Positions 22,596-34,920 of a DNA stretch of 64,000 bases are shown here, piece by piece; the first letter of the stretch is position 1; every line of letters starts with the position of its first letter. Source of the stretch: Bretschneidera sinensis. Lineage: Eukaryota > Streptophyta > Magnoliopsida > Brassicales > Akaniaceae. The notes beneath the pieces were generated by a model that worked only from the letters and a program-made list of their open reading frames with translations, had not been told where the DNA came from and ran no database searches. Made by a program: the position numbers and the translations under genes. The stretch spans positions 123,663,036 to 123,727,035 of the forward strand of contig CM043699.1 in the NCBI GenBank assembly GCA_023935145.1, read 5' to 3'.

Positions 22596-24740
22596 GCAAC
22601 CCATCTCTTGGTCCAAACTCATCAAAAAGCTCACTTGTCTCGTAAGGCTTCGTATGGATCGCTCATTAGGTCTTGGCCCACTAAAAAAAGCCCAAATACA
22701 CTCAAAATGAATTTTTAGAGTCTCTCTCTCAAACTTGTTCCCACAAACATGGGTTTCAAAGATACAAGCTATAGCCAAACTTTCATTACCATACACCTAA
22801 AGAAGTGCCTTTGTAAAACAAAGCTTGCTTGATCACAACTCTAGGTCAAACATAACTTTTGTAAAACAATGACTTAAATGGTTGTCAAATACTATTTTTG
22901 CAACTAAAAGGATACGTCTACAAACGTAGAATAAATAGCGAAAAATTAAAAATTTATGCTCATAGGCTTAAATCCCAAGATAAATCTCTATGAATCTATT
23001 AGAATGATGAGCCAAACAATATTTTCATACAAGATTAGAGATTTTGTTTACCTTTGATGGAGATTCTTATTGATCTTTGAAACAGATTCACCAACCATTC
23101 AAGTGTCCGGTCTTTAAGTGTATCCACACGAGCGATTAAGAATAAGGATTTTATTCTTCGGGATGTCAAACACCGCTTGACGAAGAACAAAAGGCTTACC
23201 AAATTCTTTATTGAGTGCTACCTCTAGATTTTTCAGCTTTTTTTAGAGAGAGATCAAAAATCTTATTTTTAATCTCTACAACAATTGTGTTATATTATGT
23301 TAAGGTTTCTATCAAATAGAGCTTCTATATAATGCTCTTACTCTTAATAACATCAGAGTTTCTAAAAGTGCAATTAAACCCCTGATTTAATTAATTCTTA
23401 GAAATCTCTGTCTTAGCCCATTATTTTATCTTATTCTTACAAGTGTCCAATTGTGTTGACCCCTTAGGTTCAATATTGTACTGACAATAGGTCGTAAAAA
23501 TTACGTAACAATTGGATCACATCCAATTAATTAAAACTTCTTTTAATTTTAATTCGAATTAAAACTACTTTTAATTCTTCCTTTTAATTAAGAATTAATT
23601 ACAATTAATTCTACAGACTTCTATAAGTCATGATTGGCACCTAATAGTACGTCATGACTACCCAAACAATATTAATTAATGTCAATCCTTCCATCACGCG
23701 GTGTCCATGATTAAAGTAAAGGCACAGATTTACTGTCAAGCTTTAATTATTTAATTATATGTATCTAGATCTCAAGTCCATAACTTAAATGGTGAAATTA
23801 GAAACACTTTTCTAATTTTTATCCTACATTGGCCAAGGAATTTCTAAGCTATGACTTAATTAGATCACATATGACATTATATCTCTTTTACCGAGATTGA
23901 TAGATTCTTTATTGTACACTGACATACTGAACGATTTGAGACCTATCTATCACACAAATTATAAACAGAAAAAAAGAAGACCAGATTTGCCCAGGTTCAC
24001 CCAAGAATAGGGCTACGTCTTGCCAGAAGTTTCTTATTATCAACCTCACAAATCTCTCTATTACAATGTATGCTCGGTACATAAAGAGTATTATATGCAA
24101 CTTAAGACGTCATAATTAGGGTTTAATTAGGATTTCTGTTATGCTGCAGAACTACGGCTCTTCATGGGCCCAAGCCCAAACCGCAAAGCAAAAAACCAGG
24201 CCCAACTCATGTACATGGCCTAAAAGTTTCGGAGGTGCTGCCCCCTAACCTCTGCCCGCTCTTTGGGGAGCGAGACCCCCGTATTTGTTTGGGGTTCTAC
24301 AGATCTGGTCCTATAAAGTATGCACCAACTCTAACACATACCTCCATGCATAAGTGGTCATACCCAATGACTACCCTTTTGTGACCCATGATTAGAATCA
24401 CATTTAGGTAGCATCAAAACATGTTGACCCATACACAAGATATCCATGGTGTCTCAAGTCCAAGGATCACTTATACAATTGTAACGTAAGAATTCCTATT
24501 GGTAGCCAGTAAAATGTTAATTAGAAATTTTTTACTCAAGTCAGTTTAGTGTACCTGTTCTCTAACAAGCACCTACATAATTTATTTTATTGTCTCATAG
24601 ACTAATGACTGTGAGATCAATCACACTCAACTCCTTGAGAAAACATAGTATATACTAATCTATTTGGATTCACTAATACTCTTCTTAGTGATCCTATAAT
24701 TAGGAATAATTAAGAATAAAGTTTAAAGAATTAATGAAAT
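22596..24740. other. Gene-free AT-rich sequence, probably old repeats
   Basis: No coding domain recognised on either strand. A GC-richer patch at 24180-24300, with 'gaggtgctgccccctaacc', looks like part of a dispersed repeat, but no ends were found. Confidence 0.4.
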
Positions 24741-25615
24741 TTGGACTAACTACTACTACAAAATTTTGGTGAGGATGCCTTGCTCGTGGACCCACCTAAG
24801 GATTTCTTCTTCGCAGCTTTCTCACCTACTGTCCAAGATCTTAAAAAAGGCTTTCCTGTAATATTAAAAAGGAAGGGATGTGAGCTAAATAGCTCAGTGA
24901 GAGTAATCATAGTACTCGGAGTAATCGCCTCTGATGATTTATTTCTTTGTGATTTACCTTCGTTTTCTGTCATCTTGTAAACATACATGAATAAAGGTAA
25001 TTCAATGTAATAAGCATGTACATTTAAAAAAAAAAATTAAGTCATGAATCCCAATTCTCTTCATTTTATGAATTTCATAGAGAACACTCCATCAAGGTAG
25101 ATTTTTAAACAATCTTCAACATATCAAATCCACATCAATAACACCACACGTCCTTCATTGGGCCACATTAAATCACATCTTTTTCAAGGGCCAATCTCAT
25201 AAATGTTCATGTATAATTCATTGCAATGATATGCATATGAGATAATAAATTCTTGATCATTTCATATCTTTTCCCACATTGGGCTAAGCATAACGCAACG
25301 AGAACGTCTTCCCACATAATGGTACGTTTTCTCAATAATAAATTTCATCAATACCACATTCGGATTCCCTATACCCATTCCTGGGTGGGGTCCTACACGT
25401 CCAACTCTATTTAGTTCCCTATCCCATTATGGAAAAAAACCTATTGGTCTCACCCATCACTCCCCCTCATTTTTTGTGTTTCTTATGCATCATGTCATAT
25501 GCAAGCATTCATGTGCAACATATTTCTTTCAAACTCACCCATCAAGTCAAACAAAACCCTACACTTCATAGTAAATCTATTTCAATATACTTATATAATC
25601 ATGTATGCACATACT
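24741..25615 (-). repeat. Family X LTR fragment, left part of a split copy
   Basis: The segment 'ggatgcc...gctcgtggacccacctaagg' and the 'gtgagctaaatagctcagtgagagt' block match 58575-58720 and 50995-51030. Downstream, 'gaacgtcttcccacat' and 'gggtggggtcctacacgtccaac' match 51490-51600. The copy is interrupted at 25615 by the complete Athila-like element and continues after 34809. Confidence 0.65.
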
Positions 25616-27217
25616 TGATGAGAGTCGTAAAATGCATCTAAACAATACTTAATTGTTAACATTTTAGGGTTGATCTCGGTCGTAATCGCACTTTTACATG
25701 TTGATAACTCTAAAGTGATATTCATAGATCATTGACTTAATTCGATGCATTTTCAGGTGCTTTGACTACAAAAGAGATAATAAAGCGATCCATGTTTAAA
25801 ACACCAAAAGATTTTGGGTGTCAGTGCTCGTTTTTGTCCAAGGTTTAGACATGTCCAAACATGATTCAAAGATGGTTAAAGTCTAAACCAAGGCTGGAGT
25901 AATAAAGCAAAGTAAGTTAAAAGACTGCACACAAGTGTGTGCATCACTTTGGAGCAAGATAAGGGTAGGCACACTAGTGTGTGCACTTCTGCATACAAGC
26001 TGAAAGAGTTTCACTGAATTGCCAGAATTTCCCATACAGATTAATCATTTTTTCAGATTAAACTGTATTGATATAGGAAGAACCAAGAGATGAGCCATAT
26101 ATGCTTAGAAATATCTGAAAGTCTATTTTCTGGAGAATTTTACGGTTCGTAAAAAAGATTTTTCTAGAGAAAGTTATGACAGTTTTAGTGGAAACAGTTC
26201 AGGCCAGCACAGCAAGCCCAGGCGCACAACACGGCCCACTCGCCTCTTGACCGGATTAGGGCGAGCAAATGACATTCTCTAAGACCAAAACACCCCCTCA
26301 TGCTCTATAAATATATCTTTATGGAGTGTGCAGCTAGGCATTGAAGAGAGAAAGCAAGGAAGAGAAAAAAAGAGAGGATTCAAGGGATCTAATCCAGCAT
26401 TCTTCCATTTTATTTCTAAGTTTTCTTTGGTTGCAAATCAAGGGGAGAACATCCATATTGTTCATCCACCTTGAACTCCATGGCCAAATCAAGGGGAGAG
26501 CATCCTTATTGTTCTTCCACCTTGATTTCCATGGCCAACTAATCATTTTACAAGGGAAAGGGATGAATCTTTAGGGATTTCTTGTTCTTGATTCAGTTGT
26601 AGGGATTTATTGTTAAATATTGTTTATGAATTATTCATTGATTAAGTAAGAAGATTTGAGTTCATGTGATAGATGTACTTTTATTCTTCTTCTTTTAGAC
26701 TCTCTTAATCCGGTGATTGCATCATTCTCCTCCATTGAGGTTGTTTGGATGTGATTGATTCCGGTAGATTTATCTTATTGATTGTCCATTACTACGATAT
26801 TGTCTTTTAAGATATATTGTCGTTTCTTGATAATCTTTAAGATCAGTCATGTGTGCATGAACCGAAATCAATGATTAATTCGTAGCAATTATATAAGTGT
26901 TATAAATGTGCTTGATTGAATATATTTCGATTGCTTGTTTGGGAGTTGAAACTTGCAATCGAAATAAAATCGATTGAATCAAGAGTGGAAATAGGGAACA
27001 AACCTAAGGAGGATTCTCGGAACCTTGTTATTTCTCATTTACATTTACGCAATTTTCCTTTACATTGTTTCACTATCAAAGCTCAAAAATCTTTAGTTTA
27101 ATTTTTATCGTTCGTTTTAAGGTTCACACATTTTCCTTTGTACTTAACTTGTTTCCCTGTGGAATCGACACCCCAAAGCCGTACTACAATAACCGTGTTA
27201 TACTTTGGGCGTAATCA
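25616..27217 (+). repeat. 5' LTR of the complete Athila-like element
   Basis: It starts TGATGAGAGTCG and ends GCGTAATCA (1602 bp). TATA box TATAAATA lies at 26306-26313. A roughly 55-bp direct duplication ('aatcaaggggaga.catc' to 'ccatggcca') lies at 26437-26540. Palindromic CACACTAGTGTG-type words lie at 25925-25995. Confidence 0.93.
25925..25995 (+). repeat. Palindromic word pair in the LTR
   Basis: Two near-identical words, TGCACACAAGTGTGTGCA and GCACACTAGTGTGTGCA, lie about 45 bp apart. The core CACACTAGTGTG is a perfect palindrome. The pair is also present in the 3' LTR near 33490-33555. Confidence 0.85.
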
Positions 27218-27222
27218 AATTT

Positions 27223-27240
27223 TGGCGCCATTGCTGGGGA
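27223..27240 (+). other. Primer-binding site, tRNA-Asp type
   Basis: TGGCGCCATTGCTGGGGA lies five bases after the LTR end. It matches the complement of the plant tRNA-Asp 3' end with two changes, as usual in Athila/Tat lineages. Confidence 0.88.
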
Positions 27241-27354
27241 AACACTTTTAAGTACAAGGAAACTTGTCAACTTTGAGTGTGACAGTAAAAAAAAAAATTG
27301 TAAATATTTTTCTTTTCAGCAATTTGTAAATACGGTCATATCATTCCTTTACTT

Positions 27355-27500
27355 CTGTTTTATTTATTTGTTCATTATTCTGTTTTATTTATTTGTTCAT
27401 TATTCTGTTTATTTATTTGTTCATTATTCTGTTTTATTTATTTGTTTATTATTCTGTTTTATTTATTTGTTCATTATTCTGTTTTATTTATTTGTTTCAC
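27355..27500 (+). repeat. Leader tandem repeat, ~24-bp period
   Basis: About six copies of a TTTATTTATTTGTTCATTAT-like unit (followed by TCTG) lie between primer site and gag. A shorter version sits at the same place after the related LTR at 59482 (61025-61070), so it is ancestral to both. Confidence 0.85.
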
Positions 27501-27519
27501 CCTCTAAATTAATTGGTGC

Positions 27520-30342
27520 ATGCTTAGACCGAGAGATTCGCGAGGTAGATTCATTAGAGGACCCGAATTAGAGTTACCTTCTCTTTCTACCTCCATTGGT
27601 GAAACCTCGCCTAGATCAAAATATAGTGCACTCCCATCAGAAAATTTAGAGGATTTCGTTAACATGACTGAAAATCCAAATGAGAATGGTGCTAGGACTC
27701 TTAAAGATTACCTACATCCTAGTCGGACAGCCACACCATCGTGCATTATGTTTCCAGCCAATACCCGTCATCAAGATTTTAAAACAGGGATGATACAACT
27801 TCTCCCTACTTTTCATGGCATGGAAAACGAGAACCCCTATGTGCACATTAGAGAATTTGAGGAAGTAGTTGCGACTTTCCATAGTCACGATGCAACTGAC
27901 GATATCGTGAGACTCAAGTTTTTTCCTTTCTCCTTAAAGGATAAAGCTAAGAGTTGGTTATACTCGCTGAGACCATAATCAATTGGGTCATGGAATGAGA
28001 TGACCTAAGTCTTTTTTAACAAGTACTTCCCTCAACATAAGACTAACGCTTTGAAAAGACAAATCTCCACCTTTGCACAAAAGGAAAACGAGACTTTGTA
28101 TCAGTCTTGGGAGAAATTTAAAGAGCTGTTAAGTATGTGTCCACATCATGGGTACGAAAATTGGCATTTAGTGAGCTATTTCTATAAGGGTCTTACCTAT
28201 AGAGAACGCCAATTTGTCGAGATGATGTGTAATGGAGAGTTTCTGCAAAAAGACCCTGATGAGGCTATTGAGTACCTCAATGAGCTTGCTGAGAAAGCTC
28301 ACACATGGACTGGACCTAGTGCTACTGAGAGCACTAATAGGTCACAACCTAGTGGTGGAGGAATCTACCATCTTAGGGAAGAGGATAACCTTAAGGCCAA
28401 GGTTGAAATGCTTACTAGGGAGTTGGAGGCATTAAAAAGGAAAAAACCAACACACATGGTTAATCAGGCCGAACCTTTAGAATCATGTTTTGTGTGTGGC
28501 GGGGTTGATCATCCCGCGCAAGATTGTCCCATATTTGTTGACATAAGAGGGCTAAACGAGGAACAATGCAATACCTTAGGCATGTACAAGAAGCCCTCAA
28601 TACCCTTCTCTAACACTTATAATCCGGGGTGGCGAAATCACCCCAACTTCAGTTGGAAATCTGAAAATCAGCAGCATGTGCAGCCCTCTAGATCGTACCC
28701 AGCACCTTATCATGCACCCTCATCCTCTAGGAACTCTTTAGAAGACACCTTACATACTTTTATAGAAGCACAAGGCAAGACAAATCAAAAGTGTGAGGCA
28801 TTAATTACACAGTTGGTTGAGCAAAACAAAGAAATAAGGAGCCAAGTGTCTAAATTAATGAGCTCCTTGAGTGTCACTGAGCGAGGTAAGTTCCCTGCCC
28901 AAGCTCAGTCCATACCTCACGGTCAACATATGGCACAAGAAAACGTGAAAGATTTAAATGCCATTGTGACCCGAAGTGGTAAGTCACTACATATTCCACC
29001 AGAGAATAAACCCGAGGATGTGAAGGGTCAAACCAGTAGTGAAACCGAGTTCCCTACAGACCCTGAAGTGACCAAAAGTCTTGTTAAGGCCCCATTCCCC
29101 CAAGCCTTAAAATCCAATAAGAAAAATCTAGAAATGAATGATGAAATCCTTGAGAACTTAAGGCAAGTGAAACTTAATCTCCCCCTTTTGCATGTGATTA
29201 AACAAGTCCCCACCAATGCAAAAGTTCTCAAAGATTTATGCATAATTAAGAGGAAACATCATGTCAAGAAAATAGCTTTCCTAACTGAGCAAGTTAGTGC
29301 ACTAATTGAGCAAAGAATTCCCCCGAAATACAAAGATTCGGGCTGTCCTACCATTGCTTACAGCATTGGAAATCATGAGGTTGGACAAGCCTTACTAGAT
29401 CTAGGAGCTAGTGTAAACATGATGCCATTTTCCATTTACTTACAGCTGGGGTTAGGAGAAATCAAACCAACCGGTGTGGTATTACAATTGGTTGATCGTT
29501 CAGTCAAAGTACCCCAAGGTGTGGTTGAGGATGTTTTGATTCAAATTGATAAATTTTATTATCCTGTTGATTTCTTAATTCTTGATACTACTTCTGCTGT
29601 AGACACTAACTCTAAAATCCCTTTGATTTTGGGTAGACCTTTTCTTGCTACTACGAATGCTTTATTAAATTGTAGGAATGGTCTCATGAAGCTGTCCTTT
29701 GGCAACATGGCCCTTGAAGTAAATATTTTCAATGTTGCAAAACAGCCCGAAGATGAGGACGAAAACCACCAGCTTTACATGATCGAGTCACTCGTCAATG
29801 AGGGAGTTTTCTTAACTCATGATTATGACCCTCTTGAAAATTTTCTTGTTAATTCTGAGATAGATTTATTTGATGATAAAACTGATATAATTGATATATG
29901 TGTTGTTTTTGACAAATCTCAGGATTATGGAAATCGAGCATGGCAACCAAGGTTTGAGGAGCTGCCCGAAAGAAGCAAGACTCAAGTCCCCTCAAGTGTG
30001 GAAGCACCTAAAGTCAAATTAAAGCCACTACCTAAGGGTCTAAAACATGCTTTTCTCGGTCCAGGTGATACCTTTCCTGTTATTATTTCTTCTGAATTAT
30101 CTGAGACCCAAGATCATGCAGCCCTCAAGTATCTTCTTACGAAGAAGGATGCTAAGGCACGACTAATCCGATGGATCCTCCTCTTGCAAGAATTTGATAT
30201 CACCATCAAGGATGAAAAAGGAGTGGAGAATGTAGTAGTTGACCATTTATCCAGACTCACTTTTGAGGACACTTGTGATGACATGCCAATCAAAGATGAT
30301 TTTCCCGATGAGCAATTACTCTCCATTACTTCTCTACCATAG
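27520..30342 (+). pseudogene. Athila-like gag-protease frame with RT deleted
   Basis: One frame runs from the ATG at 27520 to the TAG at 30340-30342, broken only by in-frame stops at 27976 and near 28003. Domains in order: capsid (PYVHIREFEEVVATFH), CCHC zinc knuckle at 28486-28527 (CX2CX4HX4C), the TRSGK motif near 28970, and aspartic protease with its Asp codon at 29398 (DLGAS) and ILGRPFLAT. The pre-RT GLKHAFLGPGDTFPV block follows. Near 30110 the frame passes directly from this linker to DHAALKYLLTKKDAKARLIR and EFDITIKDEKG, the end of RNase H, without a frame break. All RT motifs, including the YxDD box, are gone. It belongs to retrotransposon particle formation and processing but cannot support reverse transcription. 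Confidence 0.92.
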
Positions 30343-30383
30343 TTTGCTCACATCGTAAATTATTTGGCTACAGGTGAGATACG

Positions 30384-31553
30384 GATTGGAGCGCTCAAGA
30401 CAAGAGGAAATTCTTATATGAGGTACGTAATTTTTATTGGGATGACCCCTATCTTTTCAAGTACTGTCCTGACCAAATTATAAGGCATTGCATCCCTAAT
30501 GAAGAGATTTCGAGTGTCTTAGAATTTTGTCACTCCCAAGCTTGTGGAAGTCACTTTTCGATGAAAAAAACCATTGCAAAAATTTTGCAGTGTGGATTTT
30601 ATTGGCCTGCTTTGTTTAAAGATACGAACATCTATTGTCGCTCTTGTGAAAGATGTCAAAAGTTAGGAGCTGTGTCTCGCCGAAATATGATGCCCCTGAA
30701 CCGTATTTTAGTGATTGAAATCTTTGATTGTTGGGGCATCGATTTCATGGGACCCTTCCCTCCTTCCTTCGGGTACCAGTATATCATTGTAGCAATAGAT
30801 TATGTATCCAAGTGGGTAGAGGTAACAGCTTGTCGAAACAATGATAATGGAACGGTGATTAAATTCCTTAAAGAAAAGGTGTTATCTCGATTTGGTACAC
30901 CATGTGCTATAATTAGTGATCGAGGTACACATTTTTGCAACCGTTCCTTTGAAGCTTTAATGAAAAAATTTGGGGTATTACATAAAATCTCTACTGCCTA
31001 TCATCCTCAGACTAGTGGAAAAGTAGAGCTTGCTAATAGGGAGATTAAACAAATTTTAGAAAAAACAGTTAACCCCGATCGCAAAGATTGGTCATTGAGA
31101 CTAACTGATGCGCTTTGGGCTTACCGTACAGCATTTAAAACTCCCTTAGGTATGTCACCCTATCGGTTTGTTTTTGGAAAGCCTTGCCACTTACCCGTGG
31201 AGCTCGAGCATCGGGCTTATTTGGCCATCAAGTCTTTTAATTTTGATATGGGCGAAGCGGGTAAACTTCGAAAATATCAGCTGACCGAGTTAGAAGAATT
31301 AAGAAACGATGCTTATGAAAATTCTAGAATCTATAAGGCTAAGATGAAAGTATTCCATGAAAAAAACATTTTGAGGAAAACATTTAAACCCAACGATCGG
31401 GTATTCTTATACGACTCTAGACTTCATAAGCATCCTGGAAAACTTCGGTCAAGATGGACCGACCCTTTTATAGTAAAAAATGTTTTTGAAAATGGGGTAG
31501 TAGAAATTGAGGATACTAGAGATGGTCGGGTCTTTAAAGTAAACGGTCAATGA
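30384..31553 (+). pseudogene. Athila-like integrase
   Basis: Open in one frame from about 30384 ([14 protein letters not shown]) to the TGA at 31551-31553. The N-terminal zinc motif is complete ([10 protein letters not shown] then CRSCERCQ). The catalytic triad is visible in [18 protein letters not shown] and [10 protein letters not shown]. The C-terminal part carries [14 protein letters not shown]. It is separated from the upstream frame by a stop at 30340 and a frameshift between about 30375 and 30384. Integrases of this type insert cDNA with 5-bp duplications, matching the ATACT repeats here. This is the best-preserved pol domain in the window. Confidence 0.92.
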
Positions 31554-33180
31554 CTTAAGATCTTAATTGATAGACATGATCTGGAGATGGAAGACATTCC
31601 GCTTATGGATCCGGTCTATTCACCTTGACCACACAACAAAGTTTCTAGTTGATTTTAGCGAAAAGAACGGTATGCAGTTCAATTGGTGGTGCACAATTTT
31701 CAGCTTCTGTGCATTTTTGGCCACACAGGGAGTTTCCTTTCCTTTTTCTTTTATATTGAGGTCAATGCAATTTTTAGGTTGGGGGTGGAGGAAACAAATT
31801 TCTTTTCTTTTTTTCATTGAACTGCTTGGTGTCACTTTCTTTCTTTTCGTTGTTAGGATAAAAAAAAATAAAATGATTGTTTGTTTTTAGCATGCTTTAT
31901 GTTAGCCTTGGAGTTAATTCACATGTCAATGATATGAGCTTAATCGAGATAGTATATAGCATTTAGAAGAAGTTAAATCTTGCTTTGCTTTGAGAATAAA
32001 TTAAGTGTCAATTTTTCTTTGGTTTGAGACTCTGGTTTGTGGTAAGATTGCATGATTAGTCTAAAGCATTTGGAGAAGTTTTATGCGCGGTTGTTTTGTG
32101 AATACTTTTGCGGTCTCTACAAGCTCTAGAACTTATTTGATAATCACTTGAGGCGAAAATCATAGAATGCACACTACTTAGGATATGATGTAGGCCATTT
32201 TTGGACCGTTTGAACCTTTTTAAACTTACCTTTGTTATATTTATCGCTAGTCACCTATTTGAGTTTTTTCTTGAAAAGAAAATTTGAGCCTTGTTTCTTT
32301 CGATAAACCATTTACTTACCTTTATGAGCCTAAAAATATTTTATCCTTACCTCTCTTTTAAAAGAAATTAGTTATACACATGTTGTGAGAAGCACTTAAA
32401 AGGAGTAAGGGTGGAAATATGAGAAAATATTACTACCATAACCCAAGTACATTAAAAGAGATAAGTTGGGGGTTGTGGAAAAGAAAAGAAAAGAATGAAA
32501 GAGGAGGTGAATGGTCTTATGCCAAAATAAAAAATAAAGAAAGAGAAAAAATGAATTATGGCAAAGAAAGAAGAAAAAAAAATGGTGATTTATTGCGAGA
32601 AATGCTCGAAAAATGGTTGAAAGAGTTCGGTGTTGAAGTAAGGTTATCTTGTGCTTAAAGTGGTTGTGTTTAAATTAAGAGACTTAGTTCTTTTATTTGT
32701 TTAAAATTTCCCATTCTTTCTTGAGTTTTACCCTAGCCTAACGTTGCAAGCTTATTAAAGACCTATTGATCCGATGAAGTGTGATTTTTCTACATAGTGG
32801 AGAGTGATTTGAAAAGTGAACATATGGAGCTTGATTTGTGATTGATGTCTCGCAAACTAAAATATTTTTAGAGGCTAAGACTTGTATTCATGCTATGTTA
32901 TGCATAAAATCATTCGGGTGTTCGGACTAATGTATTGTGGTAAGATGGATGGTAAGAGTCGATAACGATTTTAAGGTTGACATTTGGATTATTCTTGGAC
33001 CTGAGTGATATTTAATGATTCTATGTGCTATATGTTATGCATGATTTTTGAGACAAATTTTTGAATCACTCTTGGTTAACGCCAGCTTTGCTGTATTTTG
33101 TTTTGATTTCTAAATAAATAATTCATTTCATGCCTTTCACTTGAATTGCTAGGGACTAGCAATAAGCTAGTTGGGGGTTG
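31554..33180 (+). other. Non-coding 3' internal region and polypurine tract
   Basis: T-rich, with only short ORFs and no convincing env-like product. A GGTTGGGGGTGGAGG patch lies near 31778 and an A/G-rich stretch at 32480-32580. The last bases, 'gctagttgggggttg' at 33166-33180, form the polypurine tract directly before the 3' LTR. Confidence 0.7.
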
Positions 33181-34809
33181 TGATGAGAGTCATAAAATGC
33201 ATCTAAACAATACTTAATTGTTAACATTTTAGGGTTGATCTCGGTTGTAATCGCACTTTTACATGTTGATAACTCTAAAGTGATATTCATAAATCATTGA
33301 CTTAATTCGATGCATTTTCAGGTGCTTTGAGTACAAAAGAGATAATAAAGCGATCCATGTTTAAAAGACCAAAAGATCTTGGGTGTCGGTGCTCGTTTTT
33401 GTCCAAGGTTTAGACATGTCCAAACATGATTCAAAGATGGTTAAAGTCTAAACCAAGGCTGGATTAACAAATTACAGTAAGTTAAAAGACTGCACACAAG
33501 TGTGTGCATCACTTTGGAGCAAGATAAGGGTAGGCACACTAGTGTGTGCACTTCTGCATACAAGCTGAAGGAGTTTCACTGAATTGCCAGAATTTCCCGT
33601 ACAGATCAATTATCTTTGCAGATTAAACTGTATTGATGTAGGAAGAACCAGGAGATAAGCCATATATGCTTAGAAAGATCCGGAAGTCTATTTTCTGGAG
33701 AATTTTACGGTTCGTAAAAAGGATTTTTCTAGAGAAAGTTATGGCAGCTTTAGTGGAAACAGTTCAGGCCAGCACAGCAGGCCCAGGCGCACAGCACGGC
33801 CCACTCGCCTCTTGACCGGATTAGGGCGAGCAAATGACATTCTCCAAGACCAAAACACCCCCTCATGCTCTATAAATATATCTTTATGGAGTGTGTAGCT
33901 GGGCATTGAAGACAGAAAGCAAGGAAGAGAGAAAAAAAGAGAGGATTCAAGGGATCCAAATCCAGCATTCTTCCATTTTATTTCTAAGTTTTATTTGGTT
34001 GCAAATCAAGGGGAGAACATCAATATTGTTCATCCACCTTGAACTCCATGGCCAAATCAAGGGGAGAGCATCCTTATTGTTCTTCCACCTTGATTTCCAT
34101 GGCCAACTACTAATTTTACAAGGGAAAGGGATGAATCTTTAGGGATTTCTTGTTCTTTATTTCCTGTTCTTGATTCAGTTGTACGGATTTATTGTTAAAT
34201 ACTGTTTATGAATTATTCATTGATTAAGTAAGAAGATTTGAGTTCATGTGATAAATGTACTTTTTCTTCTTCTTCTTTTAGACTCTCTTAATCCGGTGAT
34301 TGCATCATTCTCCTCCATTGAGGTTGTTTGGATGTGATTGATTCCGGTAGATTTATCTTATTGATTGTCCATTACTGCGATATTGTCTTTTAAGATATAT
34401 TGTCGTTTCTTGATAATCTTTTAAGATATATGTGTGCATGAACCGAAATCAATGATTAATTCATAGCAATTATATAAGAGTTATAAATGTGCTTGATTGA
34501 ATATATTCCGATTGCTTGTTTGGAAGTTGAAACTTGCAATCGAGATAAAATCGATTGAATCAAGAGTGGAAATAGGGAAAAAACCTAAGGAGGATTCTCG
34601 GAACCTTGTTATTTCTCATTTATATTTCATTTACATTTATGCAATTTTCCTTTACATTATTTCACTATCAAAGCTCAAAAATCTTTAGTTTAACTTTTAT
34701 CGTTTGTTTTAAGGTTCACACATTTTCCTTTGTACTTAACTTGTTTCTCTATGGAATCGACACCCCAAAGCCGTACTACAATAACCGTGTTATACTTTGG
34801 GCGTAATCA
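33181..34809 (+). repeat. 3' LTR of the complete Athila-like element
   Basis: It starts TGATGAGAGTCA and ends GGGCGTAATCA (1629 bp), followed by the ATACT duplication. TATA box at 33871-33878. Differences from the 5' LTR are scattered substitutions plus small insertions, for example near 34150 and 34620. Confidence 0.93.
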
Positions 34810-34814
34810 ATACT

Positions 34815-34920
34815 TTACACATTTTCTTACATTTACAATGCATATTTTACGTATATAATTCATTATTATAGCCATCATTTTCCCATACACTTTAATTATT
34901 TCACTTTTGTTATTTACTTT
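34815..34920 (-). repeat. Family X fragment between two insertions
   Basis: A short AT-rich stretch left between the complete Athila-like element and the solo LTR. By position it continues the family X copy that starts at 24741 and resumes at 36272. Confidence 0.45.

Larger units (their letters stand above)
25616..34809 (+). mobile_element. Structurally complete Athila-like LTR retrotransposon
   Basis: The 9194-bp element is bounded by a perfect 5-bp duplication, ATACT, at 25611-25615 and 34810-34814. Order: 5' LTR, tRNA-Asp-type primer site, leader repeat, gag, protease, RNase H tail, integrase, non-coding region, polypurine tract, 3' LTR. The reverse transcriptase and most of RNase H are absent. 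LTRs look about 95-97% identical by eye, implying a fairly recent insertion. Stop codons in gag and pol and a frameshift before integrase mean the present copy cannot make its proteins. Confidence 0.95.

Noticed and set aside
31567..31890. Open frame after integrase as an env-like protein
   Set aside because: It has hydrophobic stretches but no signal peptide and membrane-anchor arrangement I could recognise. It lies in T-rich sequence that yields such frames by chance, and the first element has no matching frame.
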